Source: Vibrio pelagius (GTDB lineage: Bacteria > Pseudomonadota > Gammaproteobacteria > Enterobacterales > Vibrionaceae). Taken from it: a stretch of DNA of 64,000 nucleotides. The stretch is from the NCBI RefSeq assembly GCF_024347575.1, contig NZ_AP025503.1:744001-808000 (forward strand), given 5' to 3'. Both the position numbers and the translations under genes were made by a program. Under the pieces are notes generated by a model. The model made no database searches. It was not told where the DNA came from and worked only from the letters and a program-made list of their open reading frames with translations. This document shows, piece by piece, positions 1 through 8,235 of this stretch (the first letter of the stretch is position 1; each line of letters starts with the position of its first letter).

Positions 1-320
1 TAACTGCACGTAACCAAGCTGACCAAATGATTCACGGTACTCGTAAGCAAGTAGAAGAAGCTGGTGAAGCTCTACCTGCAGACGAGAAAGAGAAGATTGA
101 AGCAGCTATCGCAGCTCTAGAATCAGTTAAGTCTGGTGACGACAAAGAAGCGATCGACGCTAAAGTTCAAGAACTTATGCAAGCAGCTCAGAAGCTAATG
201 GAAATCGCTCAACAGCAAGCTCAAGCTCAACAAGCTGGTGCTGAAGCAGGTGAGCAACCTAAGCAAGACGACGATGTTGTTGACGCAGAGTTTGAAGAAG
301 TTAAAGACGACAAAAAATAA
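1..320 (+). CDS. dnaK: Chaperone DnaK (Hsp70), C-terminal end only
   Basis: The frame is open from the window edge (first full codon at 3) to the stop at 320, so only about the last 105 residues are present. What remains is the helical lid of the substrate-binding domain followed by the Gln/Ala-rich linker and the acidic tail ending [14 protein letters not shown], which is typical of proteobacterial DnaK. DnaK is the ATP-dependent cytosolic Hsp70 that works with DnaJ and GrpE. dnaJ follows on the same strand 285 bp downstream, the usual order. The promoter, which is normally under sigma-32, lies outside the window. Confidence 0.97.
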   Translation, partial: TARNQADQMIHGTRKQVEEAGEALPADEKEKIEAAIAALESVKSGDDKEAIDAKVQELMQAAQKLMEIAQQQAQAQQAGAEAGEQPKQDDDVVDAEFEEVKDDKK

Positions 321-605
321 TTTTTCGTCGCTATAACACGTGATTTCTGCGTCGAAGGTACTCACTTACACTTGTAAGCTCCGTGCCTTCTCCTTGAACT
401 AACGTGTTTTAGCTTAGAAAAAGTCGTTTTTCGATTTCTAAATATACGGGCGTCAGAGGTAACTCTCACGCCCGTAAATTTGTATTTAGGCTGTCAATCT
501 AGATAATGGCTCTCGAATCTCGAATCTCGAACCTTTATCTAGGTTGATACATAAGCTACTGAAAGATGTAATTTGGTAGTGGTAATAAATTTGGTGACTT
601 AGAAC
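321..605. repeat. Structured dnaK-dnaJ spacer with three palindromes and a 7-bp tandem repeat
   Basis: No gene fits here. Three separate fold-back structures are visible. (1) 330-413: GCTATAACACGT pairs with ACGTGTTTTAGC (11 of 12). Inside it, GAAGGTAC (near 354-361) pairs with GTGCCTTC, and a small CTTAC/GTAAG hairpin sits at the tip. (2) 446-475: ACGGGCGT pairs perfectly with ACGCCCGT, and inside it AGAG-GTAA-CTCT forms a second stem; no T-run follows. (3) 494-547: TCAATCTAGATAATGG pairs with CCTTTATCTAGGTTGA (14 of 16), and its loop holds three exact copies of TCTCGAA (511-531). The first looks like a dispersed vibrio extragenic palindrome. Roles in attenuation or mRNA processing between dnaK and dnaJ are possible but unproven. 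Confidence 0.75.
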
Positions 606-1751
606 ATGTCAAAACGTGATTTTTACGAAGTATTAGGCGTCAGCCGTGATGCATCAGAGCGCGATATTAAAAAGGCGTACAAACGCTTAGCAATGAAGTT
701 CCACCCAGACCGTAACCAGGGTGATGAAAGCGCAGCAGAAAAGTTTAAAGAAGTAAAAGTAGCGTATGAGATCCTTACCGATTCTCAGAAGAAAGCCGCT
801 TATGACCAGTATGGTCACGCAGCCTTTGAACAAGGCGGTATGGGCGGCGGTGGCGGCTTCGGCGGCGGTCATGGTGATTTCGGTGACATCTTCGGTGATG
901 TGTTTGGCGATATCTTTGGTGGTGGTCGTCGTGGTGGCGGTCAGCAACGTGCACAACGTGGTTCAGACCTGCGCTACAACATGGAACTGACTCTAGAAGA
1001 GGCGGTTCGCGGTGTATCGAAAGAGATTGAAGTACCTACACTCGTTGAGTGTGACGTATGTGACGGTAGCGGCGCGAAGAAAGGCTCTTCAGCTCAAACC
1101 TGTGGTACGTGTCATGGCCACGGTCAAGTTCAAATGCGTCAAGGCTTCTTTGCTGTTCAACAAACGTGTCCAACGTGTAACGGTAAAGGCAAGATCATTA
1201 AAGACCCATGTAACTCTTGTCATGGTCAAGGTCGTAAGCAGAAGACCAAAACACTTAACGTTAAGATTCCAGCTGGCGTGGACACGGGCGACCGTATCCG
1301 TCTATCTGGCGAAGGTGAAGCGGGAGAGCAAGGCGCTCCAGCAGGCGACCTATATGTACAAGTTCATGTAAAAGAGCACAACATCTTTGAGCGTGACGGC
1401 AACAACCTTTACTGCGAAGTACCAGTAAGTTTCTCTATGGCTGCGCTAGGCGGTGAGGTTGAAGTTCCTACACTGGACGGTCGTGTAAACCTTAAGGTGC
1501 CAGAAGAGACACAAACGGGCCGTATGTTCCGTATGCGTGGCAAAGGCGTGAAAGGCGTTCGTGGCGGCGGTGTGGGTGACCTAATCGTTAAGCTAGTGGT
1601 TGAGACACCGGTTAAGCTAAGCTCTCGTCAGAAAGAGCTTCTACGTGAGTTTGAAGAGACATGTGGCGGTGAAGCGGCAAGCAAGCACAAGCCTAAGTCT
1701 GAAGGTTTCTTCAGCGGCGTTAAAAACTTCTTCGATGACCTAACTAAATAA
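606..1751 (+). CDS. dnaJ: Chaperone protein DnaJ (Hsp40)
   Basis: DnaJ delivers unfolded clients to DnaK and stimulates its ATPase in the cytosol. The 381-residue protein has the full class I layout. The J domain covers residues 1-70 with the HPD motif at 33-35. A Gly/Phe-rich stretch runs from about 75 to 125. Four zinc-binding CxxCxGxG repeats follow ([32 protein letters not shown]). The C-terminal substrate-binding and dimerisation domains complete it. The length matches the family. It lies downstream of dnaK in the same direction, and a strong terminator follows at 1804-1828. Confidence 0.98.
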   Translation: MSKRDFYEVLGVSRDASERDIKKAYKRLAMKFHPDRNQGDESAAEKFKEVKVAYEILTDSQKKAAYDQYGHAAFEQGGMGGGGGFGGGHGDFGDIFGDVFGDIFGGGRRGGGQQRAQRGSDLRYNMELTLEEAVRGVSKEIEVPTLVECDVCDGSGAKKGSSAQTCGTCHGHGQVQMRQGFFAVQQTCPTCNGKGKIIKDPCNSCHGQGRKQKTKTLNVKIPAGVDTGDRIRLSGEGEAGEQGAPAGDLYVQVHVKEHNIFERDGNNLYCEVPVSFSMAALGGEVEVPTLDGRVNLKVPEETQTGRMFRMRGKGVKGVRGGGVGDLIVKLVVETPVKLSSRQKELLREFEETCGGEAASKHKPKSEGFFSGVKNFFDDLTK

Positions 1752-1803
1752 TTTAGGTCATCGAATCCTAAGTTATTGAGATTTAACTTAGTGACTAAAC
1801 TAG

Positions 1804-1828
1804 AAAGCCTGCTCATGTAGCAGGCTTT
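1804..1828. terminator. Bidirectional terminator between dnaJ and the pilE-like gene
   Basis: A perfect 10-bp stem (AAAGCCTGCT / AGCAGGCTTT) closes a 5-base loop and has A- and T-rich flanks on both sides. It sits between two convergent genes, so it can serve dnaJ on the plus strand and the pilin gene on the minus strand. Confidence 0.85.
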
Positions 1829-1871
1829 ATTGTATCTCCAGTCTAACTTCACCCCTTTAGTTCATACCGTC

Positions 1872-2309
1872 TCACAGCCAACAAGCCTCTGGGTATTCAA
1901 CATTGGCGTTGTTGAGAGTGAGCTTTTTTGGACTAACGCCATCAAAACAATCATCTTTATCTTGCCCTACTTCCGACTTTGGTGTGGCTGAAATCGTATA
2001 AGCAGTAGACGCCGAACTTACGACGCTGAATGAAAATCGCGAGCTGTCGGTATCACAAATTAAGCAGTTGCTTCCTGAGATGATATGACTCCAATCATAG
2101 CCGTCATCGTAACTCGCTTCTAACTCTAGTTGTATGCGTGCTATGTCAGCGATAGCTGTAGCTCGATGACCTGCTAAAACATGATGGGTGTAGCTTGGAT
2201 AGGCGATAGCACCCAAGATCCCGATAATGGCAACCACAATCAATAACTCGATCAATGTCATTCCTTGTAAACGTATGTTGTTGCTGTTGCATATATTTTT
2301 TCGAATCAT
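1872..2309 (-). CDS. PilE-like type IV minor pilin
   Basis: This is a type IV prepilin, exported and cleaved by the prepilin peptidase PilD. The prepilin motif is G|MTLIE, with the conserved Glu at +5, followed by the hydrophobic helix (LLIVVAIIGILGAIAYPSY). The globular domain has several Cys residues (NCLICD, DDCFDG, ACWL) that could form disulfides. The frame stays open upstream to 2600, but I place the start at ATG 2309 because AAGGAAG lies 8 bases before it and gives a plausible 16-residue leader. It is divergent from the fimT-pilV cluster, so the two probably share the promoter region 2310-2411. Relatives in Vibrio cholerae belong to the DNA-uptake type IV pilus. Confidence 0.88.
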   Translation of the reverse strand: MIRKNICNSNNIRLQGMTLIELLIVVAIIGILGAIAYPSYTHHVLAGHRATAIADIARIQLELEASYDDGYDWSHIISGSNCLICDTDSSRFSFSVVSSASTAYTISATPKSEVGQDKDDCFDGVSPKKLTLNNANVEYPEACWL

Positions 2310-2411
2310 CACGAGGACTTCCTTTTCACTAGTTAGGCTATTTTTCTCTGGTGATAGCATCGGTGCAAGATTAAATACGGTTACGCAATCTATTACATAG
2401 GGATTTGGGAA

Positions 2412-2960
2412 ATGACTCGCGGGTTTACGCTTATAGAGCTGCTGTTCACGGTTGTTGTACTTTCGGTACTGCTGGCTATGGCTGCCCCGAGTTTTAGCTC
2501 TCTGCTTGCCTCTTCTAAACTCCAAAGACTCGCCCCAGAGGTTCATGGCTTTTTGGTTGCTGCGCGTTCTGAAGCGATTGCTCGTAATCAAGAATTGCAC
2601 CTTCTATTTTTGGTTTCGAATGCGTTAGGTGCGATTGAGGATTCAGAGGGGGAGTGGGATTTGGTGGTGAGTACTACCGCTTCGTATGTTCCAGATAACG
2701 TGGTAATGCATCTTGATGGCTCAGCTTATAGAGATATCAAAGTATCGTTCAGCTTTTTAAATCAGAATTCAATCTCTATTGACGGAGTAAGAGGGCGTTT
2801 TATCAACGGCAATGTCACTATGGCTTCGGTGAATGCACCGTCTGAAGAACTCTCGGTTAAAGCCTCAAACACAACCGGGCGTATTCGGGTTTGCAGTAGC
2901 GATCCAAACAGCGATGGGCGCAATAGTATTGGTCACTATGGTTATGAGATCTGCAATTAA
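2412..2960 (+). CDS. fimT: FimT/GspH-type minor pseudopilin
   Basis: A 182-residue prepilin with a very short leader (MTRG) before the cleavage site G|FTLIELL, Glu at +5 and a hydrophobic helix ending AAPSF. The following APEVHGFLVAARSEAIARNQ is typical of the FimT/GspH family. Such minor pilins prime pilus assembly, and FimT proteins in naturally competent bacteria are known to bind DNA. It is the first gene of a tightly overlapping plus-strand cluster: the next gene starts 23 bp before its stop. Naming follows family resemblance. Confidence 0.88.
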   Translation: MTRGFTLIELLFTVVVLSVLLAMAAPSFSSLLASSKLQRLAPEVHGFLVAARSEAIARNQELHLLFLVSNALGAIEDSEGEWDLVVSTTASYVPDNVVMHLDGSAYRDIKVSFSFLNQNSISIDGVRGRFINGNVTMASVNAPSEELSVKASNTTGRIRVCSSDPNSDGRNSIGHYGYEICN

Positions 2961-3579
2961 GTCTGCTCAAGGTAGTACCTTGGTTGAGATGATGGTGGCC
3001 TCTGCAATCGGTGTGATTGTAATCGGTACGATTGGTAGTGTGTTCATCACTAACCAGCGCCTTAGCTCAGAGAAAAGCCTAGAGCTACTCCTATCACAAA
3101 ACTTATTCTCCACGACTCAAATGATGAAAGAAGAGATTTGGCGTGCTGGATACAACGCCGATGCTGGCCAATCGCTAAAGTTATCTGGAGCATCAAATAC
3201 AATTTATACCCAGCAAGTCAGTGCGGATGAGGCTTACCTTGGTTTTGTGTATCTGCAAAATAGTGCCTCGTCCGCTTATCGTAATATTGTTTATCAGTTC
3301 AAAGACAACAAGCTCAACTATTGCCTAGGAGAGTCAACAGAGCTTTTGGCTATCAATGAAAAGCCATTTAGTAATATAAGCGGAGACGTGACGATGATGT
3401 GTCAAAGCTTGTTCTTCGAGAGACAAATTCAGGTAGATGCGTTTTCTGTTTCTGTAGAAGATCTATCGAGTAGTCAGGCGAGTTCGCAAAGGGTCGACGT
3501 GACACTTGAGGCGTCGCTAGTGAACGCGGACCTGAGCCAGAAAGTGATGACATCAGTTGTACAAAGGAATTGGCAATGA
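2938..3579 (+). CDS. PilW-like minor pilin
   Basis: A prepilin of about 213 residues with cleavage site QG|STLVEMM, so Glu is at +5, and a hydrophobic segment (ASAIGVIVIGTIGSVFI). The remainder is a beta-rich globular domain. The position after fimT and the N-terminus fit the PilW family of minor pilins. I chose ATG 2938 (2944 is equally possible) because the leader is then short and starts inside the end of fimT, implying translational coupling. The frame opens further upstream at 2833, but that part lies wholly inside fimT. The stop overlaps the next start as ATGA (3576-3579). Confidence 0.82.
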   Translation: MVMRSAIKSAQGSTLVEMMVASAIGVIVIGTIGSVFITNQRLSSEKSLELLLSQNLFSTTQMMKEEIWRAGYNADAGQSLKLSGASNTIYTQQVSADEAYLGFVYLQNSASSAYRNIVYQFKDNKLNYCLGESTELLAINEKPFSNISGDVTMMCQSLFFERQIQVDAFSVSVEDLSSSQASSQRVDVTLEASLVNADLSQKVMTSVVQRNWQ

Positions 3580-4922
3580 CGATCAATCAGCAACGAGGAG
3601 CGATAACGCTGCTATTAGTCAGTATTCTTTTAGTTGGTGTACTGATTGTTTCTCTTGGCAGCTTCAAAACCACTTACTATCAAATTAAGCGCGCGCAAAA
3701 TGAGGTCCAAGCGCGTAAAGATCATTGGCAAGCGGAAGGGGGATTGGAGTGTACGTTTAGTTATCTACGCGAAGAGGGTAAACAAGTCTCAGACATCGTT
3801 GGGCCACCGTCTCAACCTTCGGAGTTTATCGATTGGTGTAGTCCCTACGATCAGCAACCAAAGATCACTACGCGCAATGGTACACTAAGTGGTAGTCATA
3901 TTGTCGAAGCTGCAATTGATCGCTATCGAGTCACTAAAACCCTACGCGATAGCTCTTTGCTTGGTGCAGGGGCGATTCAATCAACGGGGCCTATCGAGAT
4001 CATAGGTACTTTAACCTTACAACCAACAGCCACAGAGACACCAATCAGTGGCAATGAACATGAATGTGTCAGTATTTCATTTGGCGACCTTTTTACCTAT
4101 CAATACGACTCGACTCATGGTGACTCTGGGCAGGTATTGGGTTTAGAGGTGAAAGACCCAAGCGCGGATGGTCCATTTCCTGGCTTCAGCGGTGTTTGTC
4201 ATCCCGACTACAAAACTGAAATCGTCAAAGGCGTTACGGGGGATGCTTATTCGATCTATGCGCCCGATTACTACCAAAAAAACAACCCAACCCCGTTTAA
4301 GAAAGACTTCAACCCAGATCCGAATCTTGACCTATTTTACTCGTTCTTTGGGATGCCTAAAACAGAGCAGAACATCATCGATCTATCGCAAGATTCGGAC
4401 AAGTTTAGGCACATTCAACTGATCAACCCGACCGATTGCGGTAGCGAAATCATGAGCCATTTCACCGTCGGGCAAACAAAAGGGCTTTGGATTGAAGGTA
4501 ACTGTCATATTAACGCCTCAGTCGCGGCTAATCTTAATACTGCTCAACTATTGGTGATTCATGACGGTGCTTTTGCGCTTAATGGCGCGATGACATACAA
4601 CGGAGTGATCTATCACCTAGTGGATTACGCCAATAGCATAACCAAATCTCGTATTGATGATTTTTGGGAGTCGATTATCACTTCTTCAACACCTAGTGCA
4701 TTTACACCATTTGTTAAACCACTACATGATCCAGCTATAGAGAAAAAAACAGTAGGAATCCAATTTGCGTCAGGGTTACCTGCTGGTGGGCTTATCTTTG
4801 ACGTAAAGGGTGGGGTATCGACTATCGTGGGTGATATGGATCTCTACTATCGTTCAAATGCAAACCCGACAGATCCACCTTCAATCTATCAATGGAAAAA
4901 GGGCTCTTGGAATGACTTCTAA
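3576..4922 (+). CDS. PilX-like large minor pilin
   Basis: A protein of about 448 residues with an N-terminal QRG|AITLLLVSILL segment like the PilX N-terminal domain. It has Leu instead of Glu at +5 of the mature protein, as expected for PilX/GspK-type subunits thought to sit at the pilus tip. ATG 3576 is chosen over TTG 3570 because AAAGGA lies 7 bases upstream and the ATG overlaps the pilW stop. The long C-terminal region (about 400 residues, with Cys pairs and a repeated-strand character) has no function I can name. Its position between pilW and pilV fits the Vibrio minor pilin cluster. Confidence 0.78.
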   Translation: MTINQQRGAITLLLVSILLVGVLIVSLGSFKTTYYQIKRAQNEVQARKDHWQAEGGLECTFSYLREEGKQVSDIVGPPSQPSEFIDWCSPYDQQPKITTRNGTLSGSHIVEAAIDRYRVTKTLRDSSLLGAGAIQSTGPIEIIGTLTLQPTATETPISGNEHECVSISFGDLFTYQYDSTHGDSGQVLGLEVKDPSADGPFPGFSGVCHPDYKTEIVKGVTGDAYSIYAPDYYQKNNPTPFKKDFNPDPNLDLFYSFFGMPKTEQNIIDLSQDSDKFRHIQLINPTDCGSEIMSHFTVGQTKGLWIEGNCHINASVAANLNTAQLLVIHDGAFALNGAMTYNGVIYHLVDYANSITKSRIDDFWESIITSSTPSAFTPFVKPLHDPAIEKKTVGIQFASGLPAGGLIFDVKGGVSTIVGDMDLYYRSNANPTDPPSIYQWKKGSWNDF

Positions 4923-5361
4923 CCAAGGCGGCTTTAGCTTATTTGAAGTGCTTATCTCATTTCTGTTGGTGGGCGTAGCGGCGTTAGGGATGGTTAAGTT
5001 ACAGACTTATGCTGAGCAGAAAGCCGACTATGCGATTCAGAGTGTTGAAGCGCTGCACTTTGCTGAGAGGCAATTGGAGTATTACCGGACTCGGGCAAAC
5101 AATGTCAGTGGGGCGGTTGGGTTAATTCGCTTTTCGGAACTTCACCATACGGATCATTGTCTCAATGCTGATAGTTCAAGTCCGTTATCCGGCCTATCGG
5201 GATCTGAATACTCACTCAGTTGTTCTGTAGTAAACGCTAATGGTGCTATGTCGAGTGCTCTACGTAATATTACGGTCACTGTTTCATGGCAAGATCGAAT
5301 GAGTAAAATGCAAAGTATAACGCTAGAAACCATGCTTTCTAAATACAGTGAATTTGATTAA
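4912..5361 (+). CDS. PilV-like minor pilin
   Basis: A prepilin of about 149 residues with the motif MTSNQGG|FSLFEVLISFLLVGVAALGM, with Glu at +5. It continues with VKLQTYAEQKADYAIQSVEALHFAERQLEYYRTR, the usual long helix of PilV-type subunits. The start at 4912 lies 11 bp inside the end of the previous gene, with an AAAAAGGG stretch about 8 bases before it. It is the last gene of the fimT-pilW-pilX-pilV cluster. A 10-bp perfect hairpin covers its stop codon (5345-5369). Confidence 0.85.
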   Translation: MTSNQGGFSLFEVLISFLLVGVAALGMVKLQTYAEQKADYAIQSVEALHFAERQLEYYRTRANNVSGAVGLIRFSELHHTDHCLNADSSSPLSGLSGSEYSLSCSVVNANGAMSSALRNITVTVSWQDRMSKMQSITLETMLSKYSEFD

Positions 5362-5369
5362 TTCACTGT
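5345..5369 (+). terminator. Hairpin over the pilV stop codon
   Basis: ACAGTGAATT (5345-5354) and AATTCACTGT (5360-5369) are perfect reverse complements around a 5-base loop, and the TAA stop lies in the structure. No T-run follows, so it may protect the 3' end or be a weak terminator rather than a classical intrinsic one. Confidence 0.5.
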
Positions 5370-5656
5370 GTAAATGTTCACCCGAACCCTCTCTCTACCA
5401 CTCCAATATTGATAATTTTCACTCCTCGGACATTGTTTACGTGCTAGTTAAAAAACTGTATACGGAATGGTGTTTGTTCTGTTTTTAGATTGTTGCTGCC
5501 ACATGCGGTTTTTGCAAAATATGTCTCCATTTATGGAATTTTAGGTGGAATCTTGTGCTTTTTGTGGGGGCTTTGAATAGAATATGTGTTGTACGAAGAG
5601 GCCCTAAGCACAACTATATTAGGCCTAAATAAAACAACATCACATATGGAGTTACC
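5370..5656. other. Intergenic region before the AbgT transporter
   Basis: The region is AT-rich and holds no convincing gene. A possible -10 (TAGAAT, near 5578) and an imperfect AGGCC...GGCCT dyad near 5600-5627 lie ahead of the ribosome site TGGAG at 5648, so the transporter probably has its own promoter here. No operator could be assigned. Confidence 0.4.
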
Positions 5657-7222
5657 ATGAGTAACCAAGCCGTAAATAGAGCGCCTGCACCTGACAAAAT
5701 CAGTAGTATGGATCGCTTTCTAAACTTCATTGAACGTGCCGGTAACAAGATCCCAGATCCTGCGCTGCTTTTCTTTTGGGGATTACTCCTAGTTTGGGGC
5801 TTGTCTGCTGTGTTATCACAGTTTGATTTTGGGTTGATCCACCCAGTTTCTGGTCAGGCTGTTGAGGTTAAAAACCTTGTGACAGGTGAGTCTTTTGCAA
5901 ACTTCCTTGCAACTATGGTGACCAACTTTACTGGTTTTGCACCATTAGGCATTGTATTGGTTGCAATGTTAGGTGTTGGTGTTGCTGAAGCGTCTGGCTT
6001 CATTAACACAGGTCTTAAGAAGATGCTTAACGTTACACCAGCTAAGTTCATTACACCTGTGCTTATTTTGGTTGCAATCGTATCCCACACTGCAGCTGAT
6101 GCCGGTTACGTACTGGTTATCCCACTAGGTGCCATTATCTTCCACGCTGCGGGTCGTCACCCTCTTGCTGGTATCGCAGCGGCATTCGCTGGTGTATCTG
6201 GTGGTTTTGCTGCAAACTTCTTGCCTTCAGGTATCGATCCACTGCTAGCTGGCTTTACACAAGAAGCGGCAGCTATTCTTGATCCGACATACGTCGTGAA
6301 CCCCCTTTCAAACATTTTCTTCACGGGCCTTTCTTCCATCTTAATTGTGAGTATTGGTTGGTACATCACTGATCGCATCATCGAACCACGTCTACAAAAG
6401 ACGACTAAAATTGATGAAGATGCAGAAGAAGCACCGGATATGGGGTCATTCACAGAGCTAGAAAGCAAAGCATTCTCTCGTGCTGGTTGGGCAATGATGG
6501 CTGGTGTTGCGCTATTGATTGCAGCGTTGATCCCTGAGTCTTCACCACTGCGTTCACCATCAGGCGTAATTACTGCGTTTGATGCGCCGGTAATGCAATC
6601 TATTGTTCCGTTGATCTTTATACTATTTATCATTCCTGGCGTAGTATATGGTCGCGTAGCAGGCACGTTTAAGGCGAGCGATGATATTATTAAAGCGATG
6701 TCTACAACGATGGCGAGCATGGCAAGCTTCATGGTTATGGCGTTCTTCATCGCTCAGTTCTTAGTCGCGTTTGGTCAATCAAACTTAGGTACGCTATTGG
6801 CATTGTCAGGAGCACAACTTCTACAAGCGATGAATCTGCCGGGTGAAGTGACGATTGTTGGTATGGTTCTACTTACAGCATTCGTTAACTTACTAGTGGG
6901 TTCTGCATCTGCGAAATGGGCTCTGATTGGTCCAATCATGGTACCAATGTTAATGGCTGTAGGTATTTCTCCAGAATTAACTCAGGCTGCTTACCGTGTT
7001 GGTGACTCTGTATCTAACATCATTTCACCTATGATGGTGTTCTTCCCTCTAGTTGTTGTTTACATGCAGCGTTATGTGAAGAGCTCAGGTATTGGTTCGT
7101 TAGCATCAATGATGATGCCGTACTCAATTGCAATGCTAATTGGTTGGACAATCTTCCTACTGGGTTACTGGGCGCTAGGTATCCCGCTAGGTATTCAAGC
7201 ACCATACACTTACACTATGTAA
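5657..7222 (+). CDS. AbgT-family transporter
   Basis: A 521-residue inner-membrane protein with many hydrophobic segments. The N-terminus (MDRFLNFIERAGNKIPDPALLFFWGLL) and the segments SHTAADAGYVLVIPLGAIIF, FLPSGIDPLLAGFT and GSASAKWALIGPIMVPM are characteristic of the AbgT family. E. coli AbgT imports p-aminobenzoyl-glutamate, whereas some other members export sulfonamide-like antimetabolites. Which applies here cannot be read from the sequence. It has a good ribosome site and a strong terminator at 7249-7279, so it looks monocistronic. Confidence 0.9.
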   Translation: MSNQAVNRAPAPDKISSMDRFLNFIERAGNKIPDPALLFFWGLLLVWGLSAVLSQFDFGLIHPVSGQAVEVKNLVTGESFANFLATMVTNFTGFAPLGIVLVAMLGVGVAEASGFINTGLKKMLNVTPAKFITPVLILVAIVSHTAADAGYVLVIPLGAIIFHAAGRHPLAGIAAAFAGVSGGFAANFLPSGIDPLLAGFTQEAAAILDPTYVVNPLSNIFFTGLSSILIVSIGWYITDRIIEPRLQKTTKIDEDAEEAPDMGSFTELESKAFSRAGWAMMAGVALLIAALIPESSPLRSPSGVITAFDAPVMQSIVPLIFILFIIPGVVYGRVAGTFKASDDIIKAMSTTMASMASFMVMAFFIAQFLVAFGQSNLGTLLALSGAQLLQAMNLPGEVTIVGMVLLTAFVNLLVGSASAKWALIGPIMVPMLMAVGISPELTQAAYRVGDSVSNIISPMMVFFPLVVVYMQRYVKSSGIGSLASMMMPYSIAMLIGWTIFLLGYWALGIPLGIQAPYTYTM

Positions 7223-7248
7223 GTATGAATTAAGCTTTATTGATTCCT

Positions 7249-7279
7249 AAGCCCGCACCGATAAGTGCGGGCTTTTTTT
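7249..7279 (+). terminator. Terminator of the AbgT transporter gene
   Basis: A GC-rich stem AAGCCCGCAC / GTGCGGGCTT with a 6-base loop is followed by seven T residues: a classic intrinsic terminator. Confidence 0.93.
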
Positions 7280-7440
7280 CGCAATGCTTTTGATATCCCG
7301 ATAAAGGTACTCAGCTTTTAATCAGACTCTCGAAAGCCATCTCAATAGCAGTCAGTGCTCAAATCTGACAATTCCATTTCGATGATCATCAAATAAAGGT
7401 ATGCTCTGCGCTTACCTTTTTCGCTTTTAGGGAGTTTCTT

Positions 7441-7974
7441 TTGTCTGACCATCAATTTACATCGCAAGATGAAGCCTTTATGCGCCGAGCTATGGAGTTA
7501 GCACATCAAGCTGAACTTGAGGGTGAAGTGCCCGTTGGAGCGGTCTTGGTAAAAGATGGTGAAATCATCTCGGAAGGGTGGAACCGTTCGATTGGTAGCC
7601 ATGATGCGACCGCGCATGCTGAGATTGAAACTTTGCGTAAGGCGGGTCAAACATTAGAGAACTACCGTCTTCTCGATACCACCTTGTATGTGACGTTAGA
7701 GCCATGCCCAATGTGCGCTGGGGCTCTTCTGCACAGCCGAGTGAAGCGCGTTGTCTTTGGCGCGCCAGACTTGAAAGCGGGAGCCGCTGGCACGGTATTG
7801 AATCTTTTTGATAGCCAAGCGTCTTACCATTATGCGGATGTAGAACATGGCTTGTTGGAAGAGGAGTGCCGCTCTCAACTACAGGCGTTTTTCAAAAGGC
7901 GTCGTAAAGAGATTAAAGAGAAAAAGCAGCAACAGAAGTTAGCGCAAGCAAAAGACGATCAAGAAGGGAGCTAG
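7441..7974 (+). CDS. tadA: tRNA-specific adenosine deaminase TadA
   Basis: TadA deaminates A34 to inosine in tRNA-Arg(ACG) in the cytosol, an essential reaction for decoding. The 177-residue protein carries the cytidine/deoxycytidylate-deaminase zinc site: H59-A-E61, where Glu is the proton shuttle, and P88-C89-P-M-C92. The VPVGAVLV segment precedes it. Start: TTG at 7441, with GGAG 8 bases upstream. It gives the N-terminus MSDHQFTSQDEAFMRRAMELA, which lines up with known TadA starts; the first in-frame ATG would cut into the domain. The C-terminus is a Lys/Gln-rich tail. Confidence 0.95.
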   Translation: MSDHQFTSQDEAFMRRAMELAHQAELEGEVPVGAVLVKDGEIISEGWNRSIGSHDATAHAEIETLRKAGQTLENYRLLDTTLYVTLEPCPMCAGALLHSRVKRVVFGAPDLKAGAAGTVLNLFDSQASYHYADVEHGLLEEECRSQLQAFFKRRRKEIKEKKQQQKLAQAKDDQEGS

Positions 7975-8109
7975 TTTAACGGCGCGTGGTTTTTAGGTAG
8001 ATCTAATCAGCAGCTTTCGATTCTAGCAAACATCTAATACTGTTCGAATTGAGGTGTCAGAGTGATATTTCGAGATTGAATTAGATGCTTGCTGATGATG
8101 TTTTTCGGT

Positions 8110-8235
8110 TTAAAGCATCTGTACGAAAGCTCGGTTTCGCCAGATGATCTTCTTTTTGTTGTTGGCTAGCATGCGCTTACGACGGTTAGCCGCGACGGTT
8201 TTATAAAGGCGTTTAGAGCGTAACTTACGTTTCAT
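8110..8235 (-). CDS. Small highly basic protein (41 aa), function unknown
   Basis: Reading the minus strand from ATG 8235 gives a 41-residue protein, starting MKRKLRSKRLYKTVAANRRK and ending WRNRAFVQML, with about 15 Lys/Arg and no acidic residue. GGGAGG lies about 12 bases before the ATG. The composition resembles small ribosomal proteins or RNA-binding peptides, but I do not recognise a family; it is not L34 or L36 by motif. It stands alone between tadA (plus) and mltF (minus). The uninterrupted frame, basic bias and ribosome site support it being real, but a chance frame cannot be excluded. Confidence 0.6.
   Translation of the reverse strand: MKRKLRSKRLYKTVAANRRKRMLANNKKKIIWRNRAFVQML

Noticed and set aside
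1012..1371. 119-codon open frame inside dnaJ
   Set aside because: Lies wholly inside dnaJ on the same strand in another frame and has no recognisable domain.
2310..2600. Upstream extension of the pilE-like frame
   Set aside because: It overlaps the divergent fimT gene and lacks a ribosome site; the ATG at 2309 has a good one.
6157..6750. 197-codon frame antisense to the AbgT gene
   Set aside because: Antisense shadow of a well-supported membrane protein gene; no ribosome site or domain.
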